From Alviniconcha marisindica (Eukaryota > Mollusca > Gastropoda > Provannidae), in NCBI GenBank assembly GCA_018857735.1, contig JABMCL010003576.1, positions 657,501 to 721,500 of the forward strand: a stretch of 64,000 nucleotides of DNA, written 5' to 3'. Numbering within the stretch: the first letter of the stretch is position 1; each line of letters opens with the position of its first letter. Shown here piece after piece: positions 25,350 to 37,300 of this stretch. The position numbers and the translations under genes are program-made. The notes below the pieces were generated by a model, which was not told the DNA's origin, ran no database searches, and saw only the letters and a program-made list of their open reading frames with translations.

Positions 25350-28300
25350 CAGCTGGGGTGGGATGGGTGGGGGGGCATGTAAACTTTTGCACTCCACAGT
25401 AAAACCCTCCTTAGAAGTGCTGTAGGATGAAATTTTGCAAAAGACAAAGTAATTTTGTAATCCTGGCTGTAAAAAAATGTGGGTATTTTTTCCTCATGTG
25501 CTGGGTTGGCCTGGCAGTAAGGCATTAGGCTGGTAAGCAAATGACATTGGTCTGATTGAGATTCCCTGTTTTCACTCTCTTTTCTCTTCAAAAGTTGTGG
25601 TCTGTGGACACTGACTTGTGACTTTGTCCCTCACAATTAATGAAATGTTACAAAGACTCTCTTCACTGCCAAGCATAATGCACATTCATTCAGGTGGTGA
25701 CAGTGTAGATTTAGATGTATGAAGTGACCTGACCAAAACTACCCCCACCCCCCAAACCACACACATACAATTGAATGAACCTGACTGAACCCCCCCCCCC
25801 CCCTTGAAGTGACCTGACCAAGTACCACCTCCCCCCATAATTGTCTGAAATGACCTAACCAAAACGAAACCCCCCCCCCCCCCCCCCCCCCATTTGTCCT
25901 GAAGTAACACTCTGCAGTTGTGGAACATTAAAATCCAAGAGCAGACTAACTAACCCCTGTCATAAACTTAAAGACAGCTTTTGCTTGATTTTTTTGTGGT
26001 CTGAAAAGAGGAGCTCCATACACACACACAAAACCTGATTATTTATTTCTGTCTTTTGCTGTGCAGATGGATGAGCAAACTCCGACAAAGCTCTGTGTGT
26101 ACTTCAGCTTGTCATCATACCAGGTACAGATGATGGAGAGTTTTAAGCGAGACCACAGCAAGGACCGTGTGTTCAGCGCCCATGATGTTCTGACCCAGGC
26201 CATACTGGGTGCACGTGTGCTGAATTCCAGTGACCCCTACCTTGGCATGATGCGGCTGGAACAGCTTCTCGGTGTCACAGTGGAGAAGGCTGTACAGGTA
26301 TTGGCACTTGCTTGCTAGCTGCTAGTATTGGTTTACAACATCAACTGCTGCCATCACCGGTCCCACCATAGGCATCCAGAAACTGTCAGCTGACGACAGG
26401 TGGCACTCAAATGGCAGCACGTTTGTAACCACACAGACAGCTTGGATTACATCAGTCGGTTTTTCTCTCAAACTTTCACATCGCTTATGCCAGCACAAAC
26501 AAAACATGAATTGTTTGAATTGAGACAAACCTGTTTTTATACCTGGGATGGATGCACCTGATGTTTACACGTGTGGTTTGATGTATGTTGCTTCTGAATT
26601 CGTAGTACTGAAATTTTCACACATTTTACAGAGGGTGCTAACACTGTGAGACATTGTGGTAGACATTGTGGTACAATACAAATGCAAGACTCATGGCTTC
26701 CGCACCTTCTCTTGCTTTGGTCCCCACACTTGGAATTCACTCCCACAAGACCTTAGACACTGCTCAATCCTTTCATCTTTTAAAGCCAAACTGAAAACCT
26801 TCCTCTTCTCACAGTATTTTCATCCCAACTAATATCACTTTTTATCAGTACTCAGTTTCTGCTAGTCATTGTGAGTGTGTGTGTGTGTGTGTGTGTAGTG
26901 TGTAGTGTGTTTGCTTGTTTTTCCGTATAATACTTTATGTAAACTGTTTTGGTAGGACTGTGCTCTACATGTGTATAGAATATCATATTTAGGTTAATAT
27001 GTAACATGTTGGTGGTCAGGGTGTTGATGAGCACATTACAAATGTACATTATTATTGTTATTATCAGATGTGTGGAAATAAGGGCATAATGAGTTAGGGC
27101 ACAGACTGACTGGGAGAGGAAAGGTACCAGAAAGTGATACTTGAACTGTGACTTTAATTGCTTGTTGTAATGTTTCATAGTCTGTGTTGTTTTAATCTGT
27201 TATCATTTTGGTAACTCCTGTCCATTTTTGTTTGTTTGTTATCACCACTGTTACTGTAGCGCTAGCACTTAAACTTGCGTATATGTTCATTTTTCTCTCA
27301 AAGAGATTGAAAGACCTTAATGATTGAACCATAGCTAAGGCGTCAGAGCCATTTTCTGTTCTAGAATAATAGTTAAATCAGAGAAGTGAGAGAAAGACAG
27401 AATGTGTTTGTGGGTGTATACGTCACTGATTTCCCAGTCCACAGCAGTACTGGGCTGAGAAGATAACATTCTTTCTCATTTTATTTGGCAGCAGTCTACC
27501 AAATTATTAAATTTCACAATTTTGGAAGAAGTAGCAGGTCATTCAGTCAATGGTGTAGACAAGATATGCCTTCCTTACTCATTAAAAGCAAATTTTGACA
27601 ACGGTTTGAAGAATTGAAGCTCCTGAATGCTTTTAACTAATGTAGCTGCAATATTCCAGTTTATAAAAAGTTGGCCTACTCACTGGATCCTTTGTTGCTG
27701 CATGGTTATGCTATGCAATAGATACAGTTTTAACCTTTTTATATATGTCTATTTTTTTAGTGTTAATTTTTCATGGCATTGTAAACAATATCTGTGTCTT
27801 TCAGGTTCTTTTCTTCATTTCGCTTGTTGTGGCTTTGACATGGATGCTGCCAAAGCTTCATTTCTCAAAGAATTTGGTCGTCTGGTTGTTGGTCCTCGCG
27901 TTTCTGCTCAGTGTTGCAACCACTTGGTACAGACTGTACAAGGTAGGGTGCTCATGTTTCGTGTGTTGTGTTTGTTACTTTCTGAGCATCCCTCAGCTAA
28001 AACCCTGTGGTAGTTCATATATACTATATAAGGTAGGGTGCCCATGTTTTGTGTGTTGTGTTTGTTACTTTCTGAGCATTCCTCAGCTAAAACCCTGTGG
28101 TAGTTCATGTATACTATATAAGGTAGGGTGCCCATGTTTCGTGTGTTGTGTTTGTTACTTTCTGAGCATTCCTCAGCTAAAACCCTGTGGTAGTTCATGT
28201 ATACTATATAAGGTAGGGTGCCCATGTTTCGTGTGTTGTGTTTGTTACTTTCTGAGAATTCCTCAGCTAAAACCTTGTTGTGGTTCACTCAGTGTTGAGT

Positions 28301-31300
28301 GAAAAGGCAGAGTGTGCAACCGTTTCCACGCAGCTGCATAATTAATGTCATCTACACCTGTTCATGCTGTTGTTCTTACAAGTGCACCTGCCACTCTGAC
28401 AGCTGCACTCCAACACTGGGGATTTCAGTAGTGGAACTGTCATGAAGATTACTGTAGCTGAAAGTAATCCTGGTGATTTCAGAAATGGAACTGTCATGAA
28501 GATTACTGTAGCTGAAAGTAATCCTGGTGATTTCAGTAGTGGAACTGTCATGAAGATTACTGTAGCTGAAAGTAATCCTGGTGATTTCAGTAGTGGAACT
28601 GTCAATAAGATAACTGTAGCCGAAAGTGATCCTGGTGATTTCAGTAGTGGAACTGTCATGAAGATTACTGTAGCTGAAAGTAATCCTGGTGATTTCAGTA
28701 ATGGAACTGTCATGAAGATTACTGTAGCTGAAAGTAATCCTGGTAATTTCAGTAATGGAACTGTCATGAAGATTACTGTAGCTGAAGGTAATCCTGGTGA
28801 TTTCAGTAATGGAACTGTCATGAAGATTACTGTAGCTGAAAGTAATCCTGGTGATTTCAGCAGAGGAACTGTCATGAAGATTACTGTAGCTGAAAGTAAT
28901 ACTGACAGGACTCTTGAAACCACTAAAATTTGGCTTTGGCCACAATATTCTGGTCAGAACACGACACCAATGATGACAGTGTTAGTAGCCTCTGATCAGG
29001 GCTGTTGTGTACATAGTTTTAGTCAGAATAACAGGACATTTGGAGAGGGGGGCACAATCAGTAACATCACATTTATTTTATTTCATACTTTAGTTTTTTT
29101 GTCAGTGACATACCATAGACCTAGTCTCAGTCTGTTCAGAAAGATTTCCAATAAACTGAACATACTCTACACCCAGACTGATAATGCTTTTATTAAAAGA
29201 GGCAGTGATTTACAGCTACAACAGCATATATATGTACTTTTCACTTACTTTACCAACTGCAAAAGTGTTTTATTATTATTATGATTTAGCACTGATCCCT
29301 GGCAGAAAATGTGGGTTGCCTTACCTGGGCTAGTTAACATTGTAGATGCCAACTGGTCCCATTTCTCTTTATCTGTGATTAGAACTAAGCCTTCAGTCTG
29401 GTATTCTGAGCATTCCTCAGAAAGCAAAGAGTGGTGCTGATCCTGGGTCAGAGTCAAAGAGGAATGATGCCTGTGAAGCTGTGGTAGATACTGGGACAGC
29501 AGAAAGTAAATGCGCTGATGTACAGGGTGAGGTTGCCAGGCAGCATGAAGCAATGATGAAGCAATCTGGTGGCCTGATGCTGTGTCCATGATGTACAGGG
29601 TGAGCTAGCCAGGCAGCATGAAGCAATGATGAAGTAATCTGGTGGCCTGATGCTGTGTCCATGATGTACAGGGTGAGGTCACCAGGCAGCATGAAGCAAT
29701 GATGAAGTAATCTGGTGGCCTGATGCTGTGTCCATGATGTACAGGGTGAGCTAGCCAGGCAGCATGAAGCAATGATGAAGTAATCTGGTGGCCTGATGCT
29801 GTGTCCATGATGTACAGGGTGAGCTAGCCAGGCAGCATGAAGCATGATGAAGTAATCTGGTGGCCTGATGCTGTGTCCATGATGTACAGGGTGAGCTAGC
29901 CAGGCAGCATGAAGCAATGATGAAGTAATCTGTGGCAACCTGATGCCATATCCATGATGTACAGGGTGAGCTAGCCAGGCAGCATGAAGCAATGATGAAG
30001 TAATCTGGTGGCCTGATGCTGTTTTCCATGATGTACAGGGTGAGCTAGCCAGGCAGCATGAAGCAATGATGAAGTAATCTGTGGCAACCTGATGCCATAT
30101 CCATGATGTACAGGGTGAGCTAGCCAGGCAGCATGAAGCAATGATGAAGCAATCTGGTGGTCTGATGCTGTGTCCATGATGTACAGGGTGAGGTAGCCAG
30201 GCAGCATGAAGCAATGATGAAGTAATCTGGTGGCCTGATGCTGTGTCCATGATGTACAGGGTGAGGTAGCTGGGCAGCATGAAGCAATGATGAAGTAATC
30301 TGGTGGCCTGATGCTGTGTCCATGATGTACAGGGTGAGGTAGCTGGGCAGCATGAAGCAATGATGAAGTAATCTGGTGGCCTGATGCTGTGTCCATGATG
30401 TACAGGGTGAGCTAGCCAGGCAGCATGAAGCAATGATGAAGTAATCTGTGGCAACCTGATGCCATATCCATGATGTACAGGGTGAGCTAGCCAGGCAGCA
30501 TGAAGCAATGATGAAGTAATCTGGTGGCCTGATGCTGTGTCCATGATGTACAGGGTGAGCTAGCCAGGCAGCATGAAGCAATGATGAAGTAATCTGTGGC
30601 AACCTGATGCCATATCCATGATGTACAGGGTGAGCTAGCCAGGCAGCATGAAGCAATGATGAAGCAATCTGGTGGTCTGATGCTGTGTCCATGATGTACA
30701 GGGTGAGGTAGCCAGGCAGCATGAAGCAATGATGAAGTAATCTGGTGGCCTGATGCTGTGTCCATGATGTACAGGGTGAGGTAGCTGGGCAGCATGAAGC
30801 AATGATGAAGTAATCTGGTGGCCTGATGCTGTGTCCATGATGTACAGGGTGAGGTAGCTGGGCAGCATGAAGCAATGATGAAGTAATCTGGTGGCCTGAT
30901 GCTGTGTCCATGATGTACAGGGTGAGGTAGCCGGGCAGCATGAAGCAATGATGAAGTAATCTGGTCGCCTGATGCTGTGTCCATGATGTACAGGGTGAGG
31001 TCACCAGGCAGCATGAGGCAGTGATGAAATAATCTGGTGGCCTGATGCTGTGTCCATGATGTACAGGGTGAGGTAGCCAGGCAGCATGAAGCAATGATGA
31101 AGTAATCTGGTGGCCTGATGCTGTGTCCATGATGTACAGGGTGAGGTAGCTGGGCAGCATGAAACAATGATGAAGTAATCTGGTGGCCTGATGCTGTGTC
31201 CATGATGTACAGGGTGAGGTTGCCAGGCAGCATGAAGCAATGATGAAGTAATCTGGTGGCCTGATACTGTGTCCATGATGTACAGGGTGAGGTAGCTGGG

Positions 31301-34300
31301 CAGCATGAAGCAATGATGAAGTAATCTGGTGGCCTGATGCTGTGTCCATGATGTACAGGGTGAGGTTGCCAGGCAGCATGAGGCAGTGATGAAATAATCT
31401 GGTGGCCTGATGCTGTGTCCATGATGTACAGGGTGAGGTAGCCGGGCAGCATGAAGCAATGTCAATGATGAAGTAATCTGGTGGCCTGATGCTGTGTCCA
31501 TGATGTACAGGGTGAGGTAGCCGGGCAGCATGAAGCAATGTCAATGATGAATCTGGTGGCCTGATGCTGTGTCCATGATGTACAGGGTGAGGTCGCCAAA
31601 CAGCATGAGGCAATGATGAAAGATCAGTCTAGTGGCTGTGGGAAAGTGCCAGATGGTGTCTTCAGCTTGTACAAGTACTACTTCACATTCCAGCAGGATG
31701 AGTGCATTGCTTACTATGAGCATCTTCTTGTCGACCCCCTCGTCAAAGTCAGCATCATGGAGGTGAGCTGATGATGGTGGATTCACATCAGCATGCATTT
31801 TACATGTTAAAGTCTCAAGCTGTTCTCACAATAATATTTGAATAATGAAGAAAAGAAAAGGAAAAAAAGAAGAAAATAAGCACTGTTTCTCCTGAGTGGG
31901 GCTGTAGCTCAGCTGGTGGAGTAAGTAAACATGGTGCTTAACGTCCACAGAAACCGCACAGCTTATTAGGGAAGGGGGGGTAAGGGGGTATGGAGGTGGG
32001 GGGATAGGGAGATTATATACCTATCGCTACACTGTCACCACCAGAATGATTTCTGCATTAAGATGGGCAGCGATGAGAGCCATTTTAATGTTTCAGTGGG
32101 AAGTGAAGGACAAGGTCACAGGACAGTGTCCACAAACCACAACCTTTTTGAAGAGAAAGGAGAGCCGAAGCGGTATCGAACCGAGGTCCTTCCGCTTACC
32201 AGCCTAACGCCTTACCGCTAGGCCAAACCGGCTCACAGTGGGACTCAGCTGGTGGAGTGTCTGGTCTAATATACTGCTGACACTGGTTTACTAATTTGTG
32301 CAGAAAAGATTTTTATCCCAGTCGACTTTTAGCTCAGACTCGCCAGTGGTCTTTGGATAGCCCACGTGCAGTTGTTAAAAAATCCTGAGCAGTGGCTGCT
32401 ATACCATTATTTGGACCCAGAAAAATACAGCACACTATGTCAACCCTCAGAAGACGAAGTGCAGATGCCAAGTGGAAGGGGATCTGAAAATGGTCACCAG
32501 AAAAATGGGGGAAAGCAGACCTCCGTCCCCACACACCTCAAAAAACAGAAGAAGAGTCAAGAGAAACAAAAACACTCTTTGCATGAAGTACGTGTGTTAA
32601 AAGTTTTGTTTCAGTTTGCATGTTTTAGGATTTCACTTTTTAAATTTTGAATATGCAAGTTGCAGGGGCAAAAGGGGGGGGGGGGGGGGGGGGGGGATTA
32701 ATAAATTTTATTTTTTTTATGTACCTTCTAGTGTGAATGATAATGATAATAAAAACTAAACTGTTACTTGTATTTACAGTTGTGAAATTTAATTATTATG
32801 AGCACATGCTTCAGTAGCAAAAATAAATGGTTGATGATTTACTGTAAAAGCTGAGATTGAGCAACAGTCTGTCAAAGAAACATTGGAATTGTTTCAAGGG
32901 GATTGGAACTGTTTCAGAAGCAGATATTGGGGCATCTGTTAAAAGAAGGTTGAGAGCATGTATGGGCTTTCCTGAGCACTTAGATACCATCTTGAACTGC
33001 ACTGAGCTGGACTCTGATTGGGCAGGCCCTTGCAGTGGCTGTGGTGCAGACTTTGCTGAAACCCTTGCGTACAGTGGGGACGGAGATGAGTGAATTCATC
33101 CGCGCCCTTGTGAAGGACTTGCCTGTCCAGTGGCAGATGGTCTCCATGGTAATTGTCTTCAGCCTCTTCACCCTGGTGCTGTTCCTGTCCTGTGGGTACA
33201 GCTTCCGCATCCCCTGCCTGCTGGCTATTGAACCGTCTCGCCATTCAGATAAAGTGAGTGCTGTTCTACAGTTTCAGTGCCACCACAAAGTTCAGTAAGC
33301 TCAAACCTGCTTTGGCTTATGGTGAAAGTGATGATGATGATGGACAAACCTACTTCTGTCAGTTATTGTAAGTAGTAGGGCAGCAGCTGCACAGTAAATA
33401 ACATGCGCTGCCGGCAGGCAGGCTCCGAATCAGCCTCCTGCCCTCAGTGCTTCAGACTCATTTACAGATGAAGTGCTAAGAATACTCATTATGAAAACAT
33501 GATTTTTTCTCTCGGAATGAATGCCTTTTAATTGCACATGACAGGATATGGTGCAATTTTTCAGCAAAAAAGGCTTATCTGCCATGCAGTGAACAGTATA
33601 GTGATGATGATGATGGAACTTGAAGAGTTCTCAGCATCCATGTGCAAGCCATGTGTGAAGCACACAGTTCGAGACATGCATCTACATACGACTAAATCAG
33701 AGAGGATTTTTTAAAAAAAAAAAGTAAATTTTTATTCTCTCGTAGCTTTTTCCTCCTGGGTCATACAGCTGAAATAATGGTTTCGAAACTTCATCATTTC
33801 CTAGCCTAAAATCTCTACATTTAGTTGTAGTTCTCAACTCTATGGCTGTTGGTGTGTACCATTTCAGTAATTTGTTTTCCATGGCTTCATTGTTACATCT
33901 TTAGTTGATCAGACTGTGCAGTATGAAATTGTAGTAATGGGGCAAGAGTGAAGTACAGTGATCTGTCTTTCAGGATTGAGTAGCAAGCGAACTGTTACCC
34001 ATTTGAGGATGTACCTTTGGTGGAGTGTATGTACCAGGTGAGAGTTAACACAGGCAGTGAGGGTCTTTGTTGTGTTCATGTGATGTCTTTCCAGCGCTAA
34101 TGAACCCCCTTTGTTTATTGATGCGACCCATCAAGACTGAACACATGCACTGAATACAGTCAAACGGGCACTGCATTCTCATGAATGAATCAACGTGAAT
34201 GGGCCTCAGAAAAGAAGTATCGGTACACGTACAGAGCCGATGGCTTTTGGTCAGCTTCTGAAGCTGCATTCACTCTGTCTGCTGCAGGGAGGTGATGTGA

Positions 34301-37300
34301 AAGCGCTGGAGAAAAAGATTGGTGAGCTGCAGGCGGCGGTGGAAAGCATCGGAGCTTCAGGGGATACCCATCACCCCCTTGCCTTACCCAAGCCCACCCC
34401 CACAGTGGCTGCCCATCCTCCCGGTGATGCAGGCAGCTGCAGGCAGGCTGATGATGGAGGGGAAGCTATCCAGGTGAAAAAGTCCAGGCGTCCAGCAGCA
34501 TCTCCAAGTGCAGACGACACTCCAAGAAAAGAGCCCAAGTCTGGCGAAGACTTGCACAGGGTAGGTGTTGCATTCCAAGAGCTGCTTAGGTGTGTCAGCT
34601 GAGAGTATTCTCCCGAGTCAGGCAAAGACTTGCACAGGGTAGGTGTTGCACCCCAAGAGCTGCTTAGGTGTGTCAGTGAGAGTAAGTACTCCCCTGCTGA
34701 TGGGGTCTACCGCTTACTCAGCAGTTTTCTTTCATTGGTGTTGGACTGATACTCTTTCACCACTGTGTACCAGTGGTCACCAATGAGCTCCTCAGCTAGT
34801 GAAACATGTGTCTGACCTAGGCAACCAGCATAATGATGGTCCTCACCAGGATCAGATTTTTGACAACCCCTCTGCTCTCCATTCAGGTGCAAAATCTGAT
34901 TCAGCTCCGGGAGGGACAGATGAAGTAGTCACAGCAGTCTGAATCTTTCCCTTTAGTTTTCGCCACTGCCCGCTAGCAGTGATGGATACTTAAAGATAAA
35001 CAATGGGCGAGTGGCCGGCTGACTATAACCCACGCTGACCCTAGAGACTAGCGCACACCTGCACTTCACACAGACCGAAGCGCGCTGTACACAGCGAGTG
35101 CCACGCGCTGACCTTGCTATGCTGCACACACAGTAGCAATAACAGCACTGCAGTCAGCGAGAGCGGGTGAAGGGACAAAGCAGAAAAATTGGGGTGGTTG
35201 ATTGCAAAGTATTTTACTCATTAAGGCTTGCAGCTAAAAGTTTTGTATCAAATGGGCTCTGTAGAGAAAAGAACAAGGTTTCTGTCGGCACTAAACATGC
35301 CGTATAAAATAGCAAAACGCATGCCGTACAAGACGCACAAAAACAACACAGAAATCATGGAGATTTGAGCACTCTGTCGCTGACCTAATTTTCCCACGTT
35401 TTTCCCACGATGCTAAGTCATGCAAACAGATTTTTGCAAGAGTAATAATGTCATGCTAACAAACCTACATGCATCTACTTTAGTGACATCAAACCAAAAG
35501 TCATGATTCACCTACCTTACGCTTGTAGCAGGCCTCATTAATCACTCAACGAACAGTAATCCGTTCACAAGAACAAGCACTCCAAGCGCCTCAGATGCTA
35601 CTCACAGTGCTTCTTTTTCTTAGGGAATGTGTACTGACAGTATTTAATTTGCTACAAGTCATATCAAACATGATGGTGATTTACAATATTTGCAGTACCT
35701 ATTTTGTCTTTTTCCCTACATTTGTCTCTGACTAGTTTGTTTTCACTGCCACAGTAAAAGGTACCATACATTTAAAATAAACACGAAAATAAAACCTGTT
35801 ATACGGACATTCAAGTTTTGAAGCGCATGCAACACTTTGTCATAATTGTGTGTGCTCCAAAGAATAGTTACGTTTTGTTTTTCTCTAAAGATGGCATCAG
35901 CCTGTGGAAGAGAGGTGCCATGTGCGTGTTCTCTCACCAAGTTAACACTCTGAGCTGCTCCTCAGTCCCCAAACACATTTTTAGAGGCAGTTGATGGTTG
36001 ATGGCACTTGAATGTTTATGGTCTGTATTTTCAACAATGCTTATTCCAAAAATCGACACAATTTTGTCAAAATATTGAGTACAAGGGGTCCCCTTACTTC
36101 TGTTTCTATCCTTTTCACATGTTCTCCACAGCCTGCAAAGAGAATTCCTTCACCTTGTGTATTCAGTAAATGAACGGTCAGCTGAGAAGCCGCTCTCCAC
36201 GATGGAAAAGGGACGCACACATACACCGGCTACGTCATTATATCACAGCTTACAGGACTGAATCACAAAAATGAATAACCGGCTTTAACAAAGAAGAGAC
36301 TGGACTAATAAACACACCAACATTCATGCAGTCAAAAATCCGGGCTTTGCCACAGCATGCGATTGAAACTGCCACAAAATGCTGCAAGATCTGCAAGTAA
36401 TAAGAAAGACGGCCCAGTTTCCACTGGTGCCAGATGCCACGCTGGAATGTCAGGTGTGACCTGGGGTCAAGCTGAGTGCAGTAGGGGTGAGCCGGTCAAC
36501 TAAAGAGTGGGAAATTGCTGAGACTGGACTGCCGTGTAGTATGTCTTTCTTTCTTTTTCCCCCCCTTCCGATCAAACTGTGTTTGAGGTCTTCTAGGCCT
36601 CAACAATCAGTTACTTCCTTGTAAGAGAGCCGGTTTGGCCTAGCGCTAAGGCGGCAGGCTGGTAAGCGGAAGGACCTCGGTTTGATACCACTTCGGTTCT
36701 CCTTTCTCTTCAAAAGTTGTGGTTTGTGGACACTGTCTTGTGACTTTGTCCCTTACAATTAATGAAACATTAAAATGGCTCTCATCGCTGCCCATCTTAA
36801 TGCAGGTCATTCTGGTGGTGACAGTGTAGCGATAGGTATATACTCTCCCTCTTCCCCCACCTCTGTACCCTCTTCCCCCCATCCCTAATAAGCCCTATGG
36901 TTTCTGTGGACGTTAAGCACCATGTTTACTTACTACTTCCTTGTTCTCCCCCCTTGTGACCTGAAAAAAGCCAGTGTTTGGGGGAGAGCGTTGTTAGGAT
37001 GGGAGGTAACTGTCTCTGCACAACCAACCGCCCTCACCAGCGTTATTGAAAGTCAGATCAGTTTGGCATCACCAAAGTGTCTTAGATGTCATCGATAGAA
37101 CACCAAAAGGACTGATTTGCATTCAGGTCATGGAAGAAATATTGTGGTTTTCATTTTTGTCCCCAATCTTTTGATATTTTGCAGTGATTATCTGTGCGGA
37201 GTGAACTTCTGATGATGTATAGCAGTGTTCAGAAAAAGGGATAATCTGCTGGGCCATTTTTAGCTCACTGTGATTTGTCATTTTTGGGGTCAAACTAGCT

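Noticed and set aside
28348..28945. Open frames on both strands over the 54-bp array
   Set aside because: A period divisible by three keeps any stop-free unit open. Absence of flanking exon signals makes a protein unlikely.
27932..31612. Regularly spaced repeats that could be mistaken for a CRISPR array
   Set aside because: Units are head-to-tail with no unique spacers, and the sequence is clearly a eukaryotic gene.
29417..31613. Minus-strand open frames of up to 497 codons (MDTASGHQ-type repeats)
   Set aside because: They come from a 73-bp repeat that happens to lack stops on that strand. There is no start context, no homology and no splice support, and the opposite strand holds the CLCC1 exon 5 acceptor.
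32160..32243. tRNA-like sequence with A and B boxes (also at 36623, 39457, 48465)
   Set aside because: Each is the head of a SINE followed by the same body and tail, with target-site duplications; not functional tRNA genes.
32366..32650. 94-codon plus-strand open frame in CLCC1 intron 5
   Set aside because: No recognisable similarity, low-complexity lysine-rich end, and the CLCC1 exons 5 and 6 already join without it.
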